NCBI GenBank assembly: GCA_011056635.1
Contig: DSEO01000264.1
Span: 1 to 43,760, forward strand
Length of the DNA stretch: 43,760 nt
From: Bacteroides sp.
Lineage (GTDB): Bacteria > Bacteroidota > Bacteroidia > Bacteroidales > GCA-2748055
Reading direction: 5' to 3'
Of the stretch, positions 7,464-16,195 are shown piece after piece; position 1 is the stretch's first letter, and each line of letters starts with the position of its first letter. The position numbers were made by a program, and so were the translations under genes. The notes beneath the pieces were generated by a model, which was not told the origin of the DNA, made no database searches, and was given only the letters and a program-made list of their open reading frames with translations.

Positions 7464-10400
7464 ATGATGAGACGTGTAATGCGCATATGGTGTGCAGTTT
7501 TACTGCTCGCTGGCTCACACCAGCTCTCTGCCCAGTTCTATAACGGAATGCAGATGAATTTCGGCAAGAACCGGGTGCAGTTTAATGACAGGTACTGGAA
7601 ATATTACCGTTTTGACAGGTTTGATGTGTATTCCTATGAGAACGGGACGGATCTTTCCCTGTATGTGGCCGACTTTCTGGAGAAAGAACTGGAACTGATT
7701 GAACGTTTTTTTGACTATGAGATCGAACAACGGCTGATCTTCCTCACCTACAACAAACTCTCTGACTTCAGGCAAAGCAATATCGGACTGGTTTCGGAGA
7801 ATGAAGAATACAACATTGGGGGGACCACGCAGATCATCCAGAACAAAGTGTTTGTCTACTTCGACGGTGATCATGTGAGTTTTGAGCGGCAGATCAGGGC
7901 GGCCATCGCAGAAGTGCTTCTGAAAGAGATGATGTTCGGGAACGGGTTGCGGGATAACCTGACCAATACGACCATTGTCAATCTCCCGGAATGGTACCTG
8001 GAAGGTCTTATCTCCTTTGTGTCCAATCCATGGGATTATGAGCTGGAAAACAGGGTCAAGGATGGCATTGTCTCCGGAAAATACCGCAAATTCGTCAATC
8101 TCCAGGATGATGACGCCCGGTATGCGGGTCACTCCTTCTGGAAGTATGTGGCCGACACCTACGGCGCCTCCATCATTCCCCAGATCCTCTATATCACCAA
8201 GATCAACAAGAATGCCGAAAGCGGATTCCTCTATGTTCTGGGCAGCAAGCTGAAGGAACTTTCCATTGACTGGACTGCTTACTATTTGGGACTCTATACG
8301 GCACGAGAGGAGATGTCAGAACTGCCGGAGCAGGGTCAGATCCTGAAAAAACCCCACAAGAAGCGGGTTTACCAGCAGATCAGGATCAGTCCCGATGGTA
8401 TACACGTAGCCTATGTAACCAACCAGGAAGGCCAGTATAAAATATGGATCCATCACGAAGGGGAAACGAGAAAAGACCGGATCTACAAAAAGGGGCATAA
8501 GCTGGAACAGATCAATGACTATTCATTCCCGGTGCTGGCATGGCATCCATCCTCCCAGATCCTGGGATTTGTGACAGAGGAAGAGGGACTTTTGAAGATC
8601 CATTTCTATAACCTGGAAACGGGTGAGACCACCACCAGGAACCTGCTTCATTTTGAAAAGATCCTGGATATGAATTTTTCACCCGATGCCAGGAAGCTGG
8701 TCTTCTCTGCTGTGGTGGACGGACAGACAGATATCTGGGTTTTCGATATTGCTTCGTCCACCAATGAACGCATCACCAATGACCTGGCGGATGATTTCCA
8801 TCCGCGTTTCATCAACAACATGACCGGGATCTCATTTGTCTCCAACAGGAGGCTGGATACGCTTTTCATGCAAAATGATCCGGAAAACAATACCACCACC
8901 GCTTTTACGGTCTATGTTTATGATTATGCAAACAAAGATCCGCTGCTCCAGCGGATCTCGGAGGGTAATTATATCAATCATCTGCAGCCCCTCTCCATGG
9001 GAAGGAACGAGTTCATCTACCTGAGCGACAAGAACGGGATCCTGAACCGTTACTATGCGGAATATGACAGTGTCATCAGCCTTGTGGATACCACAATCCA
9101 CTACCGCTATTTTGCGAACAGTTATCCGCTCACCAACTACAAGCGCAACATCCTCTCCCATGATATCAACAACGACACCGATGAAGTTGCGGAGATCATC
9201 TATCACGATCGCAGGTACCACATGTACAAGAATCCTGTGGATTATGAAAGGAGATACGGGGATGTACTGGAGCCTACCGAGTACCGGGACAGGCATGTGG
9301 ACAGGTTGATGCAGGAGGACTCGGTCCACCACGTGGAAAAGATGGTGGTCTCCATGAAGGACATTGCCAACAATGAGCTGGTCCTGGACGGGGACACCAT
9401 TCCTTTGCAGGAATTCAGGATCGACATCAACAATTACATTTTTGAGCGGGAAAAACTGAATTACTACAACAACCAGCTGCGCAGCAGGAACCTGAACCTG
9501 GTGCTGGATTCTGCGGAAACGGAAACAATGATGTATATCGATTACCAGACCGCTTTCTATCCCAATCAGCTGGTCAACCAGATCGATTTCAGCTTCCTGA
9601 ATGCTTCCTACCAGGCTTTTACAGGCGGGGCCTATTATTTCAACCCGGGACTGAACCTGCTGTTCAAAGTGGGTGCCAACGATCTTTTCGAGGATTACCG
9701 CCTGGTGGGGGGGGTCAGGTTTGCCACGGATTTCGACAGCAATGAGTACCTGCTCAGCTTTGAGAACCTGAAATACCAGCTTGACAAACAGCTGATCTTC
9801 CACCGGCAGGTATTCAAGAATTATACTTACGATAACAACGGTTACCCGGAGGCCATGGTGAAGACCTTCACCCATGAATTGCTGGGATCCCTGAAATATC
9901 CTTTCAGCCAGACCCTGGCCCTGAAAGGCACCGCATCGCTCAGGCATGACAATACCATCTTTCTTTCAACCGATCTGAGAAACCTGAACAAATCCGGGAT
10001 TTTAAAAGTGTGGGGCGGACTCAAGGGCGAACTGATCTTCGACAATACCAGGATCCTCGGGACCAATCTTTACAGCGGGATGCGCTTTAAAGTTTTCGGT
10101 GAAGCATACCGGCAACTGAACAGGGCCAAATCCGATCTTTTTGTGGTGGGTGGAGATTTCAGGCACTATACCAGGATCCACAGGACGCTGATCTGGGCCA
10201 ACAGGTTCGCGGCCAGCGGATCATTCGGCAGGAGTCCCCTGATCTATTACCTGGGCAGTGTGGACAACTGGATCAATATTTTCCAACAGCGGATTCCCAC
10301 CTTCAATGAATCGGTGGACATTGACTACTCCAGGAATTATGCCTACCAGGCACTGGCCACCAACCTGAGGGGATTCTCGCAGAATATCCGGAACGGGAGC

Positions 10401-10757
10401 AATTTTGCCGTAATCAACACCGAGCTCAGGTGGCCCATCTTCCGTTACCTGGTGGGTCACCCGCTGAGCTCCGCATTTCTCAATAACTTCCAGGTAGTGG
10501 GATTTGCCGATGTGGGAAGTGCGTGGACCGGACTGCACCCGTTTACTGACCAGAATGCCTGGAACACGGAAGTGATCACAAATGGTCCCATAACCATTAC
10601 CCTGGATGCCAACCGTGACCCCATTGTGGCCGGCTACGGATTCGGCGTAAGGAGCCGACTGCTGGGTTACTTTGTAAGGCTTGACTGGGCATGGGGGGTG
10701 GAAAATATGGAAGTGCAACCAAGGATCTTTTATCTCTCGCTCAGCCTGGATTTTTAA
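7464..10757 (+). CDS. Secreted pseudo-peptidase / PD40 propeller / outer-membrane barrel protein
   Basis: About 1,097 residues. Start chosen at ATG 7464 (MMRRVMRIW), which gives a clean signal peptide ending LSA-Q; the track start at 7425 is a TTG. Residues roughly 25-280 resemble the gluzincin-like (peptidase MA) domain: the downstream LPEWYLEGL matches the conserved P-x-W-x-x-E-G element, but the place of HExxH reads AEVLLKE, so zinc catalysis looks lost. Residues roughly 300-620 contain TolB/PD40-type beta-propeller blades (for example ISPDGIHVAYVTN, FSPDARKLVFSA). The C-terminal third alternates hydrophobic strands, contains GFADVGSAW and ends YLSLSLDF with a terminal Phe, as in BamA/surface-antigen barrels. 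I infer an outer-membrane protein with a large periplasmic or surface part. Function is unknown; the M20 amidohydrolase follows 6 nt later. Confidence 0.75.
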   Translation: MMRRVMRIWCAVLLLAGSHQLSAQFYNGMQMNFGKNRVQFNDRYWKYYRFDRFDVYSYENGTDLSLYVADFLEKELELIERFFDYEIEQRLIFLTYNKLSDFRQSNIGLVSENEEYNIGGTTQIIQNKVFVYFDGDHVSFERQIRAAIAEVLLKEMMFGNGLRDNLTNTTIVNLPEWYLEGLISFVSNPWDYELENRVKDGIVSGKYRKFVNLQDDDARYAGHSFWKYVADTYGASIIPQILYITKINKNAESGFLYVLGSKLKELSIDWTAYYLGLYTAREEMSELPEQGQILKKPHKKRVYQQIRISPDGIHVAYVTNQEGQYKIWIHHEGETRKDRIYKKGHKLEQINDYSFPVLAWHPSSQILGFVTEEEGLLKIHFYNLETGETTTRNLLHFEKILDMNFSPDARKLVFSAVVDGQTDIWVFDIASSTNERITNDLADDFHPRFINNMTGISFVSNRRLDTLFMQNDPENNTTTAFTVYVYDYANKDPLLQRISEGNYINHLQPLSMGRNEFIYLSDKNGILNRYYAEYDSVISLVDTTIHYRYFANSYPLTNYKRNILSHDINNDTDEVAEIIYHDRRYHMYKNPVDYERRYGDVLEPTEYRDRHVDRLMQEDSVHHVEKMVVSMKDIANNELVLDGDTIPLQEFRIDINNYIFEREKLNYYNNQLRSRNLNLVLDSAETETMMYIDYQTAFYPNQLVNQIDFSFLNASYQAFTGGAYYFNPGLNLLFKVGANDLFEDYRLVGGVRFATDFDSNEYLLSFENLKYQLDKQLIFHRQVFKNYTYDNNGYPEAMVKTFTHELLGSLKYPFSQTLALKGTASLRHDNTIFLSTDLRNLNKSGILKVWGGLKGELIFDNTRILGTNLYSGMRFKVFGEAYRQLNRAKSDLFVVGGDFRHYTRIHRTLIWANRFAASGSFGRSPLIYYLGSVDNWINIFQQRIPTFNESVDIDYSRNYAYQALATNLRGFSQNIRNGSNFAVINTELRWPIFRYLVGHPLSSAFLNNFQVVGFADVGSAWTGLHPFTDQNAWNTEVITNGPITITLDANRDPIVAGYGFGVRSRLLGYFVRLDWAWGVENMEVQPRIFYLSLSLDF

Positions 10758-10763
10758 CCTTTC

Positions 10764-11963
10764 ATGGATCTGAAATCGCATATCAATCAATTGCTGGACG
10801 GACCGTTGCTGGATGAGCTGGTCCGGATCCGCAGACATCTACACCGGCACCCCGAACTCTCCTTCGAGGAATACCAGACCGCCGCCTTCATCAGAGAAAA
10901 ACTCGATGCATGGGGGATCAGCTATCGATACCCGGTGGCCCGCACTGGGATCCTTGCCTGGATCAGCGGCAGTCACCCCGGCAAAAGGATCGCCCTTCGC
11001 GCTGACATGGATGCGCTTCCCATCACCGAAAAGACCGGACTTGATTACAGTTCCGGGCAATCCGGCGTGATGCACGCCTGCGGACACGATATGCATATGG
11101 CCTGTCTCCTGGGTGCCATTCGCCTGCTGGACAGGCTGAAAAAAGAGATCAGGGGAGAGGTGCTGTTCGTGTTCCAGCCGGGTGAGGAAAAGGTGCCGGG
11201 CGGGGCCAGGCTGATGCTTGAAGAAGGAGTCTTTGAAGGCAGAATGCCCGATATGATCATTGCCCAACATGTTCTGCCCGAGATGAAAGCGGGGCATGTG
11301 GGATTCAAACCGGGTATTTACATGGCTTCCAGCGATGAGATCTACATCACTGTGAACGGCAAGGGGGGACATGGAGCACAGCCGGAAAACATCACGGACC
11401 CCGTCCTGATGTCAGCGCACATCCTCATCTCACTGCAGCAGGAAATCAACAGGAGATCGCCGAAAGGAGTGCCCACGGTCCTCTCCTTCGGTAAGGTTCT
11501 CGCCGAAGGGGCAGTGAATGTGATACCCGACACTGTAAAACTGGAGGGCACCTTCCGGACCATGAATGAATCGTGGAGAAAGGAAGCCCAACGGTTGATC
11601 AGGCAGATCGCTTCGGGCATCGCCGAAAGCATGGGCGGGTCGGTGGAGGTGGAGATCCGGCACGGGTACCCGGTGCTCCACAACCATGAAAAGCTCACAG
11701 CACAGGCAAAGGCGATCGCGGCCGGGTTCCTGGGATCCGCTGCGGTGGAAGATATGGAGATCCGGATGACAGCCGAGGATTTTGCCTGGTTTGCCGGTGC
11801 CATACCGGGCATGATGTACCGGCTGGGTGTACGACCTCCGGGATCAGAAGAGGTATCCGGACTGCATACGCCCGGATTCAGGGCGGATGAATCCGCACTC
11901 GGAACCGGCACCGCTCTGCTTTCCTGCCTGGCCATCGAACTGCTGAAAGATCCTCCCTGTTGA
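10764..11963 (+). CDS. M20 family metal-dependent amidohydrolase
   Basis: 399 residues of the M20D/hippurate hydrolase-like group, which removes N-acyl groups from amino acids (for example N-acyl-diaminopimelate, hippurate or indole-acetyl conjugates). Metal-site motifs are in order: ALRADMDALPI, the Cys-containing HACGHDMHMA, PGEEKVPGGA with the general-base Glu pair, AQHVLPE, and the C-terminal GLHTPGFRADE with its metal-binding His. The lid/dimerisation domain lies between residues about 180 and 300 (GKGGHGAQPENITDP). There is no signal peptide, so it is cytoplasmic. It starts 6 nt after the preceding gene and is probably co-transcribed with it. The natural substrate cannot be deduced. Confidence 0.88.
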   Translation: MDLKSHINQLLDGPLLDELVRIRRHLHRHPELSFEEYQTAAFIREKLDAWGISYRYPVARTGILAWISGSHPGKRIALRADMDALPITEKTGLDYSSGQSGVMHACGHDMHMACLLGAIRLLDRLKKEIRGEVLFVFQPGEEKVPGGARLMLEEGVFEGRMPDMIIAQHVLPEMKAGHVGFKPGIYMASSDEIYITVNGKGGHGAQPENITDPVLMSAHILISLQQEINRRSPKGVPTVLSFGKVLAEGAVNVIPDTVKLEGTFRTMNESWRKEAQRLIRQIASGIAESMGGSVEVEIRHGYPVLHNHEKLTAQAKAIAAGFLGSAAVEDMEIRMTAEDFAWFAGAIPGMMYRLGVRPPGSEEVSGLHTPGFRADESALGTGTALLSCLAIELLKDPPC

Positions 11964-12004
11964 AAAAAAGCATGGGCCGGGATGGTCATAACAAAAAATG
12001 CGGC

Positions 12005-12012
12005 TAAATTTG
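12005..12012 (+). promoter_or_regulatory. Bacteroidota -7 element for the ferredoxin gene
   Basis: TAAATTTG matches TAnnTTTG, 28 nt before the ferredoxin ATG and after the M20 stop. No good -33 TTG is present. It suggests the ferredoxin-channel-exporter group has its own promoter. Confidence 0.5.
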
Positions 12013-12040
12013 GTGCGTTTGATCCAAAAAATTTGATGAT

Positions 12041-12208
12041 ATGGCCCACGTAATATCAGATGACTGTACTGCATGCGGTACATGTATTGACGAATGCCCT
12101 GTGGAGGCAATCAGCGAAGGCGACATCTTTGTAATTGATCCCGAAATTTGTACCGACTGTGGTGCATGTGCTGATGTGTGTCCCGTAGAAGCAATCCACC
12201 CTGAATAG
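12041..12208 (+). CDS. Small 2[4Fe-4S] ferredoxin
   Basis: Absent from the ORF track because it is only 55 residues. The translation begins MAHVISDDCTACGTCIDECP and ends EAIHPE. It has two CxxCxxCxxxCP clusters (CTACGTCIDECP and CTDCGACADVCP), exactly the clostridial-type two-[4Fe-4S] ferredoxin layout and normal length. It is a low-potential one-electron carrier in the cytoplasm, typical of anaerobic metabolism (for example with pyruvate:ferredoxin oxidoreductase). The stop is 4 nt before the potassium-channel ATG, so the two genes are probably co-transcribed, although no functional link is known. Confidence 0.95.
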   Translation: MAHVISDDCTACGTCIDECPVEAISEGDIFVIDPEICTDCGACADVCPVEAIHPE

Positions 12209-12212
12209 GGGG

Positions 12213-13016
12213 ATGAAACTGAAGAAAAAGATATTCACCGTTATTTTCGGTACGGATACTCCGGCCGGAAAAGCATTTGATGTAGTCCTCCTGACGCTCA
12301 TCGTGCTCAGCGTTACCATAGTGATCCTGGAGAGCGTCAGGTCCATCCGGGAGACCAGTCCCCTGTTTTTCACCGGCGTGGAATGGGTATTCACCGTGGT
12401 CTTCACACTGGAATACCTGCTCCGCATATACAGCTCACCCAATCCGGTTAAATACATGACCAGTTTTTTCGGGGTGATCGACCTGCTGGCCATTCTCCCC
12501 ACTTACCTGGGCCTTTTCTTCAATCAATCCACTTTCCTGCTGACATTCCGAGCCCTCAGGCTGCTGCGGATGTTCCGGATCTTTAAGCTGGGGAGATATA
12601 TGGCTGAAGCATCCATCCTTGTGAAGGCATTGCGGTCGAGCATCTACAAGATCACCCTATTTTTCGGTGCGGTCCTTACGCTCGTCCTGGTCCTGGGTAC
12701 ACTGATCTATTTAATAGAAGGGGAGGAAAACGGATTCACCTCCATTCCGCAGAGCATGTACTGGGCCATCGTCACCATCACAACCGTCGGGTATGGAGAT
12801 ATTGCACCGGCCACGGTTCCGGGAAAGATGCTTGCCTCCGTGGCCATGCTGACAGGATTTTCCATCATTGCGGTTCCCACCGGGATCATCTCGGTGGAAA
12901 TAGGGAAAGCCGTGAAAAACAGAAAACACTCCGGCAAAAGGGTTTGCCCGGGCTGTGGCCATGATTCCCACGATCTTGATGCCCGTTTCTGCAAAATATG
13001 CGGTAGTCCGCTTTGA
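12213..13016 (+). CDS. Kv-like six-helix potassium channel with C-terminal zinc ribbon
   Basis: 267 residues. Hydrophobic segments at the N-terminal half correspond to S1-S3. An arginine-rich S4 follows (FRALRLLRMFRIFKLGRY, residues about 112-129), then S5, a pore helix and the K+ selectivity filter TTVGYGD near residue 190, then S6. This is the ion transport/voltage-gated K+ channel family in the inner membrane. The cytoplasmic tail ends in a four-Cys zinc-ribbon-like motif, CPGCGHDSHDLDARFCKICG (two CxxC knuckles), instead of a cyclic-nucleotide or RCK domain. The tail could sense metal or redox state or just aid tetramer assembly (inference). Sandwiched between the ferredoxin and an MFS gene with gaps of 4 and 2 nt. 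Confidence 0.9.
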   Translation: MKLKKKIFTVIFGTDTPAGKAFDVVLLTLIVLSVTIVILESVRSIRETSPLFFTGVEWVFTVVFTLEYLLRIYSSPNPVKYMTSFFGVIDLLAILPTYLGLFFNQSTFLLTFRALRLLRMFRIFKLGRYMAEASILVKALRSSIYKITLFFGAVLTLVLVLGTLIYLIEGEENGFTSIPQSMYWAIVTITTVGYGDIAPATVPGKMLASVAMLTGFSIIAVPTGIISVEIGKAVKNRKHSGKRVCPGCGHDSHDLDARFCKICGSPL

Positions 13017-13018
13017 CG

Positions 13019-14428
13019 ATGGCAGCGCGGCGATCCCTGGAATCAAAAGACAGCGATCATCAAAGGAGGGAAAGGCGGATCATTCTCTCCATGATCGTCA
13101 TCACCTCTTTCATCAATCCTTTCCTGGGAGGCTCCATCAATATCGCCCTTCCTGCCATCAGCGAGGATTTTTCACTGGGGGCGGTGGGAATGAGCTGGGT
13201 GGCCATGTCCTTTATCCTTACCTCCGCCGTGTTCCTGGTCCCCCTCGGAAAACTTGCGGACATCCGCGGAAGAAAGACGACCTTTTTGTGGGGCAATGTG
13301 ATCATTGCCATTACTTCCGTCATGTGCGCCCTGGCCCCATCGGGATCCATGCTGATCTTTTTCCGCGCGCTCCAGGGCGCAGGGAGCGCCATGGTCTTCG
13401 GAACCGGCGTGGCCATCATTACCTCCGTATATCCTGCCGGAGAAAGGGGCCGGGCCATCGGGATCTCCGTCACGGCGGTCTACATCGGACTCTCACTGGC
13501 ACCGTTCCTGGGAGGGATCCTGACCCAGTACCTGGGCTGGCGGAGCATCTTCTATGCCACCATACCCTTTGAACTGCTGGTCATCGGAATCACCTGGCTG
13601 GGGATCAGCGATGAATGGGCCGATGCCCGCGGGGAAACGTTTGACCTGCGGGGATCGATCCTCTATCTCCTTTCCATGTCAGCTTTCATGTACGGATTCT
13701 CCAGGCTGCCGGGCACCTGGGCCATCCTGCTGACCGCGGCAGGGCTGACCGGACTGGTCCTTTTTACGCTGCTGGAGCTGCGGACTAAGTCTCCCGTATT
13801 CAATATCGCCCTGTTCACCCGGAACAGGCTGTTTGCATTTTCAAACCTGGCCGCCCTGATCAACTATGCCACCACATTTGCCATTACCTTTTTGCTGAGC
13901 CTCTATCTGCAATACATCGCGGGACTCTCGCCAAGAGATGCGGGGATCATTTTGGTCACCCAGCCCCTGACCATGGCCCTGGTGGCATCTTATTCGGGAA
14001 AGCTGTCGGACAGGTACGATCCGCGGATCCTCGCTTCTGCCGGAATGGGGATTACCGTGGGGGGACTGATCATGATGAGTTTCCTTTACACCGATACCCC
14101 CCTCTCCTATCTGATCTTCTCCCTGGTGGTAGTCGGACTGGGCTTCGGGATGTTCTCCTCTCCCAATACCAATGCCATCATGGGATCGGTGAGTAAAAAA
14201 TACCTGGGGGTGGCGTCTGCCACGGTGGGGACCATGCGACTGACCGGACAGATGATCAGCATGGGTATCGCCACCCTGGTGCTGCAGCTGTTCATCGGCA
14301 ACAATCCGCTTTCCACAGAAGTCTCGGACGAATTTCTGGCCAGCATGAAAATCACGTTGATTATTTTTGCAGCACTCTGTACCCTGGGGGTGTTTGCCTC
14401 CCTGGCCAGGGGGAGAAAGTCCCAATAG
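13019..14428 (+). CDS. MFS transporter, DHA2/EmrB-QacA-like
   Basis: About 469 residues with many hydrophobic helices, consistent with a 14-TM drug:H+ antiporter 2 family protein in the inner membrane. The loop 2-3 MFS signature is visible as GKLADIRGRKTTFLWG, and TM5 holds a glycine/proline-rich APFLGGILTQYLGWRSIF segment typical of this group. Substrate is unknown; drugs, bile-salt-like compounds or metabolites are possible. The track start at 13013 is a TTG that overlaps the channel stop; the ATG at 13019 lies 2 nt after that stop and is preferred. The gene is therefore likely translationally coupled to the channel gene. Confidence 0.87.
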   Translation: MAARRSLESKDSDHQRRERRIILSMIVITSFINPFLGGSINIALPAISEDFSLGAVGMSWVAMSFILTSAVFLVPLGKLADIRGRKTTFLWGNVIIAITSVMCALAPSGSMLIFFRALQGAGSAMVFGTGVAIITSVYPAGERGRAIGISVTAVYIGLSLAPFLGGILTQYLGWRSIFYATIPFELLVIGITWLGISDEWADARGETFDLRGSILYLLSMSAFMYGFSRLPGTWAILLTAAGLTGLVLFTLLELRTKSPVFNIALFTRNRLFAFSNLAALINYATTFAITFLLSLYLQYIAGLSPRDAGIILVTQPLTMALVASYSGKLSDRYDPRILASAGMGITVGGLIMMSFLYTDTPLSYLIFSLVVVGLGFGMFSSPNTNAIMGSVSKKYLGVASATVGTMRLTGQMISMGIATLVLQLFIGNNPLSTEVSDEFLASMKITLIIFAALCTLGVFASLARGRKSQ

Positions 14429-14469
14429 CGACCCATGTCCACTGCGTGTGCGGGCCGTACGCCGGATGC

Positions 14470-15486
14470 TCACGGATCATACCTGGACTCCCTGAGGATC
14501 TCCTGGTAATCGCGCCGGGACATGAGCACGCCCAGGGGAAGGTCCGGATTCCTGCGGACAAATTCCCTGACGATCTGCCGGCCCAGCCAGACAGCCGCTC
14601 TGCCCGGCGATTCTCCCGTGAAATAGTAGGTGTAGGGTGCATCTTCCAGGAGTTTCCGGATCACAAGCGGATCGGTCGAAAAAAGCAGTTTCTTTTCCAC
14701 CAGGTGGGTCCACATCTGCGCTTCGTTTTTCCTGCACCAGGTCAGCTGTTCGCCGGTGAATCCCATTTTCAGGCTATCCTCCAGCTGCGGGAACATGGCA
14801 TCCACAAAATGGTGGAGCATCCCCTGGTGGATGATCCTTGTGAGCAGGTTGTCCACCGAATCATTGTAGGGATAGATCTGTGTGGCCCAGGCGTACAGCA
14901 CATCCACCGGGATCTTTTCAGGGATCTTGTTCTTTGACAGGTACCTGGGGATACCCATGAGGTCATAGTAGTGGCAATCGCTTCCCAGGTACTGGTCAAG
15001 ACCCACCCCGATGAAATGACCCACAGTGAAAAGCCCCTGGTTGAAACGGCTCACGTACCCCACCACCCTGGGCAGCGTGGAATCGGGATAGTGGTACAGG
15101 TAATGCCTGAATCCATTCGTGAGGCACCGGTTGATTTCCTCCATGTCGGAAAATACCCTGCCGGTATATTCATAAACCTCCCTGTTTGCGGGATCGTTGA
15201 TAAACATGGAGAGAAAGGACGGATACCGCTTGCCGGATCCGGGACCAATATGGATGATGTGTGTGTTGAATATGTCAAAAAAATCACCGTACCGCTCGTA
15301 AAAATAACCGATGGCATGGTCCGCGGTATCCATTTTCATTTCAAAAAGCTCCCTGTCAAACCGTTCCACATGCACTGTTTCCTCAATATCCGAAATATCC
15401 ACCTCCAGCGGGTGCCTCCCGCACCCATGCAATAAAAATACTCCGCAGGATACAAAAAAACAGATCTCCTGGACAGGTCTCATCAT
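14470..15486 (-). CDS. gldB: Gliding-motility lipoprotein GldB
   Basis: About 338 residues from ATG 15486 (MMRPVQEICFF). The signal peptide ends in the lipobox-like LLHGC, so it is a lipoprotein; the track start at 15531 adds 15 residues upstream of the signal and is rejected. The overall sequence (early ERFDRELFEM, then YYDLMGIPRYLS and a C-terminal RRDYQEIL) matches GldB as I know it. GldB is essential for gliding in Flavobacterium johnsoniae but also occurs in non-gliding Bacteroidota, where it may support type IX secretion or another envelope process. It diverges from the outer-membrane barrel gene. No gldC or other gld gene is in the window, so motility cannot be claimed. Confidence 0.83.
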   Translation of the reverse strand: MMRPVQEICFFVSCGVFLLHGCGRHPLEVDISDIEETVHVERFDRELFEMKMDTADHAIGYFYERYGDFFDIFNTHIIHIGPGSGKRYPSFLSMFINDPANREVYEYTGRVFSDMEEINRCLTNGFRHYLYHYPDSTLPRVVGYVSRFNQGLFTVGHFIGVGLDQYLGSDCHYYDLMGIPRYLSKNKIPEKIPVDVLYAWATQIYPYNDSVDNLLTRIIHQGMLHHFVDAMFPQLEDSLKMGFTGEQLTWCRKNEAQMWTHLVEKKLLFSTDPLVIRKLLEDAPYTYYFTGESPGRAAVWLGRQIVREFVRRNPDLPLGVLMSRRDYQEILRESRYDP

Positions 15487-15492
15487 ATTATG

Positions 15493-15500
15493 TAAATTTG
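15493..15500 (+). promoter_or_regulatory. Bacteroidota -7 element for the barrel-nadE operon
   Basis: TAAATTTG matches TAnnTTTG, 34 nt before the ATG at 15535, followed by an A-rich leader (AAAAATACACAAT) typical of Bacteroidota translation starts. No -33 TTG was found. Confidence 0.5.
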
Positions 15501-15534
15501 AACCGTTAATAATAAGTCCATAAAAATACACAAT

Positions 15535-16188
15535 ATGAAACGAATCCTGGCTACCTCACTTATTCTTATCTCCCTTACCGCGGTATACGGACAACAAATG
15601 AGGTTCAGCGTACATGCCGATCCCCAGTTTTCCTGGTTCCGCTCGGATGAGGAGCATGTAACTTCGGACGGGGCTGTGTTTCATCTCCAGACCGGTGTGT
15701 TCATGGATCTATTCTTCGCCGATAATTACGCATTTGCTTTTGGGCTCGGCATCAACAACACGGGTGGAAATCTGGCCTATGCCGATTCCACCATGATCGT
15801 TTCCAAAAGCGACACCCTCTTTGCGATCCCCGGGCAAAGCCTGAAACACAGACTGCAGTACATAGACCTACCCGTCGGATTGAAGCTGAAGACAGAGGAA
15901 CTGGGCTATACCACCATATTTTTTCAGTTCGGATTCAATCCGATGATCAATATCAACGCCTTCACCAGTTCTCAGGATGATACATTTCACAGGGAGAGTA
16001 CCCGTGAAAACACCAATCTCTTTAACCTGGGTTACCATGTAGGGGCCGGGGTGGAGTACCGGCTGGGCGGGAGCACAGCCCTGGTGGGCGGAGTGCGGTG
16101 GTCTTCCGGACTGACCGATGTAACCCTGAACGATGGTGCGAAAATTACCCTGAACGCCATCTCCATTCACCTGGGCGTCCAATTTTAG
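15535..16188 (+). CDS. PorT-like outer-membrane beta-barrel protein
   Basis: 217 residues with a signal peptide (MKRILATSLILISLTAVYGQ) and alternating hydrophobic strands ending in IHLGVQF, a C-terminal Phe consistent with outer-membrane insertion. Glycine- and aromatic-rich strand segments such as FAFGLGINNTGG and GYHVGAGVEYRLGG fit the eight-stranded OMP_b-brl/PorT family. The specific function is unknown; PorT itself is part of type IX secretion in Porphyromonas, but this general family is broad and no PorT assignment is made. nadE follows 7 nt later, so the two are co-transcribed, and gldB is divergent across a 48-nt gap. Confidence 0.75.
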   Translation: MKRILATSLILISLTAVYGQQMRFSVHADPQFSWFRSDEEHVTSDGAVFHLQTGVFMDLFFADNYAFAFGLGINNTGGNLAYADSTMIVSKSDTLFAIPGQSLKHRLQYIDLPVGLKLKTEELGYTTIFFQFGFNPMININAFTSSQDDTFHRESTRENTNLFNLGYHVGAGVEYRLGGSTALVGGVRWSSGLTDVTLNDGAKITLNAISIHLGVQF

Positions 16189-16195
16189 ACACGTA

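Noticed and set aside
8832-9947. 371-residue minus-strand ORF inside the propeller-barrel gene
   Set aside because: Shadow frame: low-complexity Val/Gln/Ile-rich composition without recognisable motifs, while the plus frame has a signal peptide, propeller blades and a barrel.
12955-13572. 205-residue ORF overlapping the channel and MFS genes
   Set aside because: Frame-shifted shadow; the MFS and channel frames carry the family motifs.
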